Notes under the pieces: model-generated
What the model saw: the letters and a program-made list of their open reading frames with translations, nothing else
Databases searched by the model: none
Told to the model about the DNA's origin: nothing
Shown here: positions 16,863 through 23,804 of the stretch, one piece after another
Layout of the letters: every line of letters starts with the position of its first letter
Numbering within the stretch: the stretch's first letter is position 1
Made by a program: the position numbers and the translations under genes
Origin: Pseudomonadota bacterium
GTDB taxonomy: Bacteria > Desulfobacterota > Syntrophia > Syntrophales > JADFWA01
Reading direction: 5' to 3'
NCBI GenBank assembly: GCA_030610915.1
Contig: JAUWQS010000001.1
Location: forward strand, 1-31,048
DNA: 31,048 nucleotides

Positions 16863-17999
16863 ATGCGAAGGGTTGCTATTACTCAGGTAGCGCAAAGTTC
16901 CGGTGTTGAATCGAGGGAAAGTCTAATGGACTTTACATACCGGACAAATAAAGAGGTTCTTGATAAGGCTGGGATAAAAAGGGATGAAGTCGGGTGCGTT
17001 ATTTCAGGATCGTCAGACATCTTTCATGGTGGTCTGTCCTGTGCCAATTCATATGATTGGGATGGCATTGGCGCATTTCTTAAGGAAGGTTCGAGGGCGG
17101 AAGAGTCGATATTTGCATTTATTTATGGTTCCATGCGTATCATGTCGGGGCAGTTTGACACGGTTTTGGTTACCGCCCTCGTCAAAGGTTCGGAGAATCC
17201 GGAAAATGATACGTGCACCAGTTTTTTTGCGGACCCATTCTATCTTCGGCCTGTTGGTTTAAATGAAACAGCAGCGGCAGCCCTGCAGATGAGAGAGTAT
17301 ATGGAGCGTTACAAGATTACTGAAGAGCAATGTGCCAGGGTGGTAGTTAAGAACCTGGGGAATGCCTTACACAATCCTTATGCCCATATTAAGAAAAAGG
17401 TCAGCGTCGAGGATGTTCTCAATTCAGAGAGGATATACGATCCCTTAAAGGCTTTGGAGTGCGCCCCGAAATCAGATGGCGTTGTCTCTGTGCTTCTGTC
17501 ATCCGAGGACAAAGCTAAAAAGTTGACGGATAAACCTGTTTGGTTAGAAGGTTATGGCTGCTCTATGGATTACTTCAACCCTGGAGACAGAGATTTGTTA
17601 AATGGTCAGTTAAAGACAGCGGCGGCGAGCGCTTACAAGATGTCTAAAATCGGTGATCCAGGGAAGGAGGTAGATGTGGCGGAAATTTGCGAGCCTTATG
17701 CCTTTCAGGAGCTTCTCTGGTCAGAGCATCTGGGGTTTTGTGGAGAGGGAGAAGGCGGTAAACTGATAGATAGCGGTGTTACTCAGATAGATGGCGCCTT
17801 CCCGATTAATCCGTCCGGTGGTGTATTGGCCATGAACCCTTATGTATCCAGAGGTCTTTATCGTATTGTTGAAGCTGTCCTGCAGATCAGGGGGCAGGCC
17901 GGCGAGCATCAGCTTGATAAAAAAGTAAAAACGGCGTTGGCCCATGGAACCCACGGTTTTGCCGGGCAATGTCATTCAGTAGTCATCTTGCGAGGTTAG
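16863..17999 (+). CDS. SCPx-type thiolase-fold protein lacking the nucleophilic Cys
   Basis: The 378-residue protein has the SCPx/acetyl-CoA acetyltransferase fold. It aligns along its length with the next gene product: NPYAHIKKKV/NPYAHMRVKI, NPSGGVLAMNP/DPSGGTLCTNP, and the final ALAHGTHG. Where the neighbour has the active-site Cys (VETCGSTG), this one reads EGSRAEES, so the nucleophile is absent (Arg78 by my alignment, next to Ser77). The GHP motif is also NP. It could be a non-catalytic partner in a heteromeric thiolase, or an aldolase-type enzyme such as Ltp2, which works with a DUF35 protein. ACAAGGAGGTTGAG before the ATG is a strong ribosome binding site. Confidence 0.8.
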   Translation: MRRVAITQVAQSSGVESRESLMDFTYRTNKEVLDKAGIKRDEVGCVISGSSDIFHGGLSCANSYDWDGIGAFLKEGSRAEESIFAFIYGSMRIMSGQFDTVLVTALVKGSENPENDTCTSFFADPFYLRPVGLNETAAAALQMREYMERYKITEEQCARVVVKNLGNALHNPYAHIKKKVSVEDVLNSERIYDPLKALECAPKSDGVVSVLLSSEDKAKKLTDKPVWLEGYGCSMDYFNPGDRDLLNGQLKTAAASAYKMSKIGDPGKEVDVAEICEPYAFQELLWSEHLGFCGEGEGGKLIDSGVTQIDGAFPINPSGGVLAMNPYVSRGLYRIVEAVLQIRGQAGEHQLDKKVKTALAHGTHGFAGQCHSVVILRG

Positions 18000-18011
18000 G
18001 AGGTGGAAAAG

Positions 18012-19178
18012 ATGGGAAAAGCGGTTGCGATTATAGGAACGGGGCAGACGAAGCATGGAAGGAGGAGAGAAGTAAGTTATCCTGAACTGATAAGAGAAGG
18101 TGTAATAAGAGCGCTTGATGACGCCGGAATAACACCCAATGATATAGATGGTGTCGTCTCTGGTACCATGCCGTCAATGATGGAAGGGGTATCTCAAACC
18201 CATTTTTATTTTGCCGATGTTTTGGGTTCGGTGGGGAAACCTGTATTAAAGGTGGAAACCTGCGGATCAACAGGTCAATCCTTAGGTCATTGTGGTTATT
18301 ACTGGGTTGCCTCAGGGATGGCGGATATCGTTCTGGTTGTGGGACATGAAAAGATGCATGAAGGGGATAGTCAGGCAACAATGACCACGGTGTTTGACCC
18401 GTTTTTCCAGAAGACGTTTGCTGCCGGAGCTCCCGGTATCTTTACTATGCAGTCCATGGAGTGGATGTACAGGTTTAATATTCCCGAGGATAAGGCCAGA
18501 GATGCCGCTGCAAAGGTGTCGGTAAGCAATCATGACAATGCCCTGGATAATCCCTATGCCCACATGAGAGTGAAGATTACAGAAGAAGATGTTAAGAAAT
18601 CGAAGATTATCACTTATCCTGTCAGACTTTTAGATGTTTGCCCCAATTCTGATGGTGTCTGCGCGGTCATCTTTGCCTCGGAAGAGAAGGCAAAAAAGAT
18701 TTGCAAGAAACCTGCATGGATAAAGGGAGTAGGTTACAGGGGGGAAGAGTTTTTCTTTGGAGAAAGCAATAAGTCAATCTGGCCAAGCGCAACTGAAGCA
18801 GCCAGGGAGGCATACAATCAGGCCGGCATCAAAAATCCCTTGAAGGAGTTGGATGTTGCCGAGGTATATAATCCATTTACCTATCAGGAGATGATATTTT
18901 ATGAGTGCTTTGGATTTTGTCCTCGTGGAGAAGGCCCTGATTATGTGCTGAAGAAGACGTTTGTAAAGGGTGGCGAGCTTCCCTGCGATCCTTCAGGTGG
19001 CACGCTATGCACCAATCCGATTGGAGCCACAGGACTCATCAGGCTGGCTGAGTCGGCGCTGCAGGTAACCGGAAAAGCAGGGGATCGTCAGGTTGAAGGA
19101 GCGAAGCTTGCGCTCTCCCACGCCATGGGCGGCACAGATCAATTCAACGGTGTGACGATAGTAGGATCGGAACTCTAA
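18012..19178 (+). CDS. SCPx-type thiolase (acetyl-CoA acetyltransferase family)
   Basis: I choose ATG 18012 (388 residues), because the alternative GTG at 18003 lies inside the Shine-Dalgarno sequence TTAGGAGGTG. Cys84 in KVETCGSTGQS is in the position of the thiolase nucleophile. The usual GHP His is replaced by Asn in CTNPIGATG, so the activation mechanism may differ. It probably cleaves a beta-ketoacyl-CoA, with the following DUF35 proteins as partners, comparable to benzoylsuccinyl-CoA thiolase BbsAB or the Ltp2-ChsH2 aldolase complexes. The gap to the preceding paralogue is 12 bp, so they are coexpressed. The substrate is unknown. Confidence 0.85.
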   Translation: MGKAVAIIGTGQTKHGRRREVSYPELIREGVIRALDDAGITPNDIDGVVSGTMPSMMEGVSQTHFYFADVLGSVGKPVLKVETCGSTGQSLGHCGYYWVASGMADIVLVVGHEKMHEGDSQATMTTVFDPFFQKTFAAGAPGIFTMQSMEWMYRFNIPEDKARDAAAKVSVSNHDNALDNPYAHMRVKITEEDVKKSKIITYPVRLLDVCPNSDGVCAVIFASEEKAKKICKKPAWIKGVGYRGEEFFFGESNKSIWPSATEAAREAYNQAGIKNPLKELDVAEVYNPFTYQEMIFYECFGFCPRGEGPDYVLKKTFVKGGELPCDPSGGTLCTNPIGATGLIRLAESALQVTGKAGDRQVEGAKLALSHAMGGTDQFNGVTIVGSEL

Positions 19179-19192
19179 TCGCCGGAAAAGTC

Positions 19193-19239
19193 AGGGTCTG
19201 TCATAAAATAACTGCAACACTTATTTCATGACAGACCCT
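19193..19239. repeat. Short family 2 palindrome
   Basis: AGGGTCTGTCATAAAATAA pairs with TTATTTCATGACAGACCCT. The arms match the ends of the 182-bp element at 3443-3624. The right arm contains an in-frame ATG (19228) that makes the next gene appear 14 codons longer than it is. As a hairpin it might also modulate readthrough between the thiolase and DUF35 genes. Confidence 0.65.
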
Positions 19240-19269
19240 CAGGACGATTTTGTAAAGGAGGGTCAGGTA

Positions 19270-19737
19270 ATGGCAAAAGAAGAACCGAGAGAGATAAGGG
19301 CTGAAGTAGTTGTCCCATATGAGTTGGCTGTAGGTCGCACCTGGAGTAAATTTTATGATACCTTAAAGGAAGAAAAAATAATTGGGACAAAATGCAGGGG
19401 GTGTAATCGGGTTTTTATCCCCCCGAGAACATTTTGCCCCAGGTGTTTTGAGGAGATGGATGAATGGGTTGAGGTAAGCCAGGAGGGCACATTAGAGACA
19501 TGGGTTTTAGTCAATATGCCGTTTTATGGCCAGCAGCTCAAAATCCCCTACATCTCAGCTCAGATCCGCCTGGACGGCAGCGATACCGGGTTTACGCATC
19601 AAATCGGGGGGTTCGACGTATCTGATTTTGATACAGTGAGGGAGAAAGTAAAGTTAGGAGGAAGAGTAAAAGCGGTGTGGAGTAAAGAGAAAAAGGGCGA
19701 TGTCCTTGATATTGCCTATTTTGAAATTATTGATTGA
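19270..19737 (+). CDS. DUF35 zinc-ribbon/OB-fold acyl-CoA-binding protein
   Basis: I place the start at ATG 19270 (155 residues), because AAGGAGGGTCAGGTA directly precedes it and the longer frame begins in a palindromic repeat. A rubredoxin-like zinc ribbon is formed by C42, C45, C56 and C59 (KCRGC and FCPRC), followed by an OB-fold with an ETWVLVN/PYISAQIRLDG core. Proteins of this family (ChsH2 C-terminal domain, BbsA, archaeal thiolase/HMG-CoA synthase partners) bind SCPx-type thiolases and help hold the acyl-CoA. Its position directly after two such thiolases fits that role. It is paralogous to the next gene. Confidence 0.85.
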   Translation: MAKEEPREIRAEVVVPYELAVGRTWSKFYDTLKEEKIIGTKCRGCNRVFIPPRTFCPRCFEEMDEWVEVSQEGTLETWVLVNMPFYGQQLKIPYISAQIRLDGSDTGFTHQIGGFDVSDFDTVREKVKLGGRVKAVWSKEKKGDVLDIAYFEIID

Positions 19738-19780
19738 CATGATGTTGAGGATTTTATTTTAGAGAAGGGAGGATTCGGTC

Positions 19781-20245
19781 ATGGCAAAGGAATACAGGAC
19801 AATCAGAAACGATGTGGCTTTGCCCTACAGGTGGTCACTGGGTCCGGTATGGACGAGGTTTTTTGATGGTTTAAAAGAGGAGAAGATATTGGGCACGAAG
19901 TGTAAAAAGTGTGGCAAGGTTTTTGTTCCGGCGAGGCCGTTTTGCCCTAACTGCCTTGAGGATATGGATGAGTGGGTCGAAGTCGGCAAAGAAGGCACTG
20001 TAGAGTCGTGGACACTTGTGAATAATAGGTATTATGGTCAGGTGAAGGAGCCTCCGTATGCAATGGCCTTAATACATCTGGATGGATCTGATTGCAAGTT
20101 CAGTCATTTTGTTGGCGGATTCGACCTGTCGGATGTTGATAAAGTAAGGGGAAAGATAAAGACCGGAACAAAGGTTAAGGCAGTTTGGAATAAAGAGAAA
20201 AACGCCGATATTTATGACATTGCCTACTTTGAGCCTGTGGGGTAG
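19781..20245 (+). CDS. DUF35 zinc-ribbon/OB-fold protein (second copy)
   Basis: The 154-residue protein is a close paralogue of its upstream neighbour. Zinc ligands are C41, C44, C55 and C58 (KCKKC and FCPNC), then an OB-fold. AAGGGAGGATTCGGTC before the ATG is a good ribosome binding site. Two thiolases and two DUF35 proteins side by side suggest two matched pairs or one heteromeric complex. It is the last gene of the catabolic cluster; a 629-bp gap follows before cas3. Confidence 0.85.
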   Translation: MAKEYRTIRNDVALPYRWSLGPVWTRFFDGLKEEKILGTKCKKCGKVFVPARPFCPNCLEDMDEWVEVGKEGTVESWTLVNNRYYGQVKEPPYAMALIHLDGSDCKFSHFVGGFDLSDVDKVRGKIKTGTKVKAVWNKEKNADIYDIAYFEPVG

Positions 20246-20597
20246 GAGTGGGTATCACAGAAGTGATGGACTATCCGCACGCAGAGCGGAGATAATCTAT
20301 ATTTGTAACCGTTCACAGGTTCAGGGTTCAACGTTCAGGGTTAAGGACAAAGAAGGGATTGAAGGCCCGAAGTCCTCGTTAAAGATGCTTCTTTCCCCAA
20401 GTAATTGCCCGTTTGGTTCCAGATTTTGGATTAGGCCTGACGAAGCTGATGCTTTTCTCGTAAATTCGCATCCCAGATACAGCCCGGGGACGAGAATGGA
20501 ACCTTGAACCCTGAACCTTTGAACCCGTGAACGCTTACAAATAGACAAATACGAAATTTAACAGGCTCGTAAAAAGTCTGAAAAACACTCTTTTGTC

Positions 20598-20689
20598 GTA
20601 TCAGCTCAATAAATCAGGGTAGGGGAGGTTTTAACCTCCCAATGTGGGCGACTAAAGTCACCCTCTACCCCTATTTATTGAGCTATTAC
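20598..20689. repeat. Palindromic element, family 1 (copy d)
   Basis: This 92-bp unit has left arm GTATCAGCTCAATAAATC and right arm TTTATTGAGCTATTAC. It is similar along its length to the copy at 4831-4922, including GGGTAGGGGAGGTTTTAAC. Confidence 0.65.
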
Positions 20690-20694
20690 CTTCT

Positions 20695-20822
20695 GTCGTT
20701 CTGGTGAGCCGAAGCCCTGAGTATAACGAAGGGGATAGCGAAAAATCTGATATCATTGAGATTTTTCGCCTGCCTGTGCGTGCCCGCACGCAGACAGGTC
20801 GCTCCGCTCCTCAGAATGACAC
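20695..20822. repeat. Complex palindromic intergenic repeat upstream of cas3
   Basis: Outer words GTCGTTCTGGTGAGC and CTCCTCAGAATGACAC are roughly complementary. GCGAAAAATCT (20738-20748) is exactly complemented at 20759-20769. CCTGCCTGTGCGTGC (20769-20783) pairs with GCACGCAGACAGG (20786-20798). It is open in the cas3 frame, which creates a false N-terminal extension for Cas3 from GTG 20704. Confidence 0.65.
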
Positions 20823-20874
20823 TATGTGGACTCTTTACAAAGCCATCAAATTTGGATGGCCTGGACATTACTAT

Positions 20875-23058
20875 ATGACTCAGAAATTTTACGCCCACAG
20901 CCTCGATGGAAAGCCACCCTCCGACTGGCAACTGCTTGAAGAGCACCTGAAAAATGTTGCGGGAATGGCCGAGAAATGTGCTGCAAAGTTCCAATCTGCT
21001 GATTGGGCATGGAATGCGGCCTGGCTTCATGACTTGGGCAAAGCGGCGGATGAATTTCAGGCATATCTTCTCAGGGAAAACAATCTGGATGATTCCGAAT
21101 ACGACGGGACAGGTCATGGCAGAGTAAATCACTCAAGCGCAGGAGCAGCCTTCGCGGAAGAAATATTCGACTCCATTACCGGAGTAGTAAGCGCTTATCT
21201 TGCGGCTGGGCACCATGCCGGGCTGCCTGATTTCTATCCTTCTGATACTGGCCGTGCCGCATTGCAGATTCGGCTTGCGGAAGGGAAAGAAAAACTTAGC
21301 CGTATTCGTTCTATAGCTGAAGAGTTTGGAAAGCAACTCCGCCGTGAAATAAAACCGCCAACTTTCGTAAAACCGGACAACTTCCACCTGTGGGTGCGGA
21401 TGCTTTTTTCCTGCCTGATAGACGCCGATTTCCTCGATACTGAAGATTTTATGAACCAGGATCAACCCAAAGACCGGGGAGGATATCCCACTTTGGCCGA
21501 ACTGAAACTCCTTTTTGACAGCCACATGCAGAAAATGGTGAGTGAAGCCACCAATACTCCTGTCAACGCCGCACGGCAAGAAGTTCTGGCTGCCTGCAAA
21601 GACGCAGCGAAGCAGGAACCCGGCCTTTTTTCACTGACTGTTCCAACCGGCGGTGGGAAAACTCTATCAGCAATGGCTTTCGCGCTTGATCATGCCGTGA
21701 ATTACGGTAAAAATCGAATCATTTACGTTATCCCTTATACCAGCATCATCGAGCAGACTGCAAAAATATTGGCGGATATTTTTAAGGTCGAAAATGTCAT
21801 TGAACACCACAGTAACCTTGATCCGGATAAAGAAACCCAACGATCCAGATTCGCCTCCGAAAACTGGGACGCACCCGTTATAGTCACCACAAACGTTCAA
21901 TTTTTCGAATCACTGTATGCCGCCAAATCGAGCCGCTGCCGTAAGTTGCACAACATCATCAACAGCGTCGTCATTCTTGATGAAGCTCAACTCCTGCCTC
22001 CGGAATTGCTTGATCCCTGTGTGGAGGGGATGAACCAGCTTGTACGGCATTATGGCGTAACTATGGTTCTTGCCACAGCCACTCAACCAGCGTTATCCAA
22101 GTTGGATCTGCCACGGGAGATCATCACCAATCCAGCCGCACTATATGAACGACTCAAAAGAACTGAGATCATCCTGCCACCGAATATTAACAATTTTACC
22201 CAATGGGAAGATGTGGCAGGTAGACTTCAACAGCACAATCAGATGCTTTGCGTTGTTAATACTCGTCGTGATTGTTACGATCTTTATAAGCTCATGCCTC
22301 ATGGCACGATCCATCTTTCCGCCCTCATGTGCGGCGAACATCGTTCTGAAGCGATACAAGAGATCAAGCAGCGGCTCAAGGACGGTTTGGCGACTCGCGT
22401 TATCAGCACGCAACTGGTGGAAGCGGGGGTGGACATTGATTTCCCGGTTGTGTATCGCGCGCTTGCCGGACTGGACTCCATAGCCCAGGCTGGCGGACGC
22501 TGCAACCGCGAGGGCAATCTTAACGCTAAAGGCAGGCTGGGAGAGGTTCATGTCTTTGTGCCGCCTAAACCCGCACCGCGCGGACTGCTTCTTAAAGGGG
22601 AAAACACGACCCGCGAATTGTTCAGCCTGCCGGATTTCAACCCGCAGAATCCGGCTGAATTTACCCGTTATTTCAACTTATTTTATTCCAGAGTCAATGA
22701 TACCGGCAGCAGATTCAAGGAATGGCTGCAAAAGGATATTCCAAGGGTTCATTTCCGCACAGTCGGCAATGAGTTTAAACTTATAGACGATCAGGCGCAA
22801 CAGCCGGTATTCGTCAGATTTGGGAACAGCGGGAAATGGCTGGACGAACTGCGGAGAATTGGGCCGAAGCGTCAAAACATGCGAAAATTGCAACGGTACA
22901 CAGTGAATTTGTCCAGAAACCATTTTGAAAAAGCAAAATTTGATGGATTGGTGGAGGAGATATGGTCCGGGTTCTGGCTCTGGATTGGGAGATATGATGT
23001 TTACCACGGCGTTGATTTGTTTGGCAGCGTCTGGGCGTCGGAAGATTTGATGATTTGA
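20875..23058 (+). CDS. cas3: CRISPR-associated helicase/nuclease Cas3 (type I-C)
   Basis: I start at ATG 20875 (727 residues, MTQKFYAHSLDGKPP), the usual Cas3 beginning; the extra 57 in-frame codons from GTG 20704 are mostly repeat DNA. The N-terminal HD nuclease contains H52-D53 (WLHDLGKA) and GHHAGLPDF. The SF2 helicase has Walker A PTGGGKT (K262), DEAQ from D369, ATATQPAL, and motif VI QAGGRCNREG (from Q538). Cas3 is recruited by target-bound Cascade and degrades DNA 3' to 5'. It heads the operon and is followed after 23 bp by cas5c. No clear Shine-Dalgarno is visible at 20875; ATG 20824 is an alternative start. Confidence 0.95.
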   Translation: MTQKFYAHSLDGKPPSDWQLLEEHLKNVAGMAEKCAAKFQSADWAWNAAWLHDLGKAADEFQAYLLRENNLDDSEYDGTGHGRVNHSSAGAAFAEEIFDSITGVVSAYLAAGHHAGLPDFYPSDTGRAALQIRLAEGKEKLSRIRSIAEEFGKQLRREIKPPTFVKPDNFHLWVRMLFSCLIDADFLDTEDFMNQDQPKDRGGYPTLAELKLLFDSHMQKMVSEATNTPVNAARQEVLAACKDAAKQEPGLFSLTVPTGGGKTLSAMAFALDHAVNYGKNRIIYVIPYTSIIEQTAKILADIFKVENVIEHHSNLDPDKETQRSRFASENWDAPVIVTTNVQFFESLYAAKSSRCRKLHNIINSVVILDEAQLLPPELLDPCVEGMNQLVRHYGVTMVLATATQPALSKLDLPREIITNPAALYERLKRTEIILPPNINNFTQWEDVAGRLQQHNQMLCVVNTRRDCYDLYKLMPHGTIHLSALMCGEHRSEAIQEIKQRLKDGLATRVISTQLVEAGVDIDFPVVYRALAGLDSIAQAGGRCNREGNLNAKGRLGEVHVFVPPKPAPRGLLLKGENTTRELFSLPDFNPQNPAEFTRYFNLFYSRVNDTGSRFKEWLQKDIPRVHFRTVGNEFKLIDDQAQQPVFVRFGNSGKWLDELRRIGPKRQNMRKLQRYTVNLSRNHFEKAKFDGLVEEIWSGFWLWIGRYDVYHGVDLFGSVWASEDLMI

Positions 23059-23081
23059 AACATGTCAAAGAGAGGTGAATC

Positions 23082-23804
23082 ATGAAAGGATTTTGTCTTG
23101 AGGTAAGCGGGCATTATGCCTGCTTTACACGCCCGGAGATGAAGGTTGAGCGCGTCAGCTACGATGTGATCACACCGTCGGCTGTCCGCGCGGTTTTTGA
23201 TGCGATTCTCTGGAAACCGGCTATTTTTTGGCGGGTGACCCGCATCGAGGTGCTTGCGCCCATCAGATGGATTTCGGTTCGGCGTAATGAAGTGGGAAAA
23301 ATTATGACGAATACGGAAGGAATTTTTATTGATGAAACAAATGATGCTGGAAAACTTGTTAACCGACAACAACGAGCCGGATTATTTCTGCGCGATGTAA
23401 AATACAGACTTTTTGCCGAGTTCGAGTTTATCCCGCCGGAAAAGCGCGGTAAGGTCTATAATCCGGTCCCTGATTACCTGCAAGATAAGGAAGAACTTGA
23501 AATTGTCCGACAGGATGAAAAACCCGCCAAATATGCCGCCATGTTCGAGCGTCGGGCAAAAAAAGGACAGTGTTTCAATCAGCCCTATCTTGGCTGCCGT
23601 GAATTTTCGGCCAACTTCAGGCTGGTTGATCCAGCCGTCGAACCAGCAATGCCCATTCCTGAAACTCGTGATCTTGGTTGGATGCTTTACGACCTTGATT
23701 ATTCAAATCCCGTTGATCCAAAACCCCTATTTTTCAGGCCGAAAATTGAAAATGGCGTGGTCACAGTGCCCGACCGCAATAATTCCGAGGAGGTGCGAGG
23801 ATGA
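23082..23804 (+). CDS. cas5c: Cas5c (Cas5d), pre-crRNA endonuclease of type I-C
   Basis: The 240-residue RAMP protein begins KGFCLEVSGHYACFTRPEMK, typical of the I-C Cas5 family, and includes the conserved RQQRAGLFLRDVKYRLFAEF core. In type I-C there is no Cas6, so this protein cuts pre-crRNA at the base of the repeat hairpin and stays on the crRNA 5' handle. AAAGAGAGGTGAATC precedes the ATG. Its stop overlaps the cas8c start by four bases (ATGA). I did not assign catalytic residues individually. By its known activity it could also act on the repeat-like sequence between cas1 and cas2 in the same transcript. Confidence 0.93.
   Translation: MKGFCLEVSGHYACFTRPEMKVERVSYDVITPSAVRAVFDAILWKPAIFWRVTRIEVLAPIRWISVRRNEVGKIMTNTEGIFIDETNDAGKLVNRQQRAGLFLRDVKYRLFAEFEFIPPEKRGKVYNPVPDYLQDKEELEIVRQDEKPAKYAAMFERRAKKGQCFNQPYLGCREFSANFRLVDPAVEPAMPIPETRDLGWMLYDLDYSNPVDPKPLFFRPKIENGVVTVPDRNNSEEVRG

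Larger units (their letters stand above)
20246..20874. other. 629-bp gap before cas3: heptad words, palindromes, no clear promoter
   Basis: I see no gene. Heptad-type tracts lie at about 20305-20340 and 20499-20532. A family 1 palindrome (20598-20689) and a complex palindrome (20695-20822) follow. The minus strand has an open stretch over about 20340-20500 that I do not recognise. The cas promoter must lie here or further upstream, but no convincing -35/-10 pair was found. Confidence 0.55.

Noticed and set aside
16441..16895. Minus-strand open frames over the end of the TLP1-like gene
   Set aside because: They lie opposite a conserved protein and show no recognisable domain or ribosome binding site.
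20321..20548. Minus-strand frame of 75 codons before cas3
   Set aside because: Both ends are heptad repeat sequence, and I do not recognise the centre; it is more likely repeat-derived than a gene.
23010..23065. Possible second degenerate CRISPR repeat at the cas3 end (GATTTGAAAC with GGGCGT upstream)
   Set aside because: Only the last ten bases resemble the repeat, the stem is absent and the sequence is coding, so chance is the simplest explanation.
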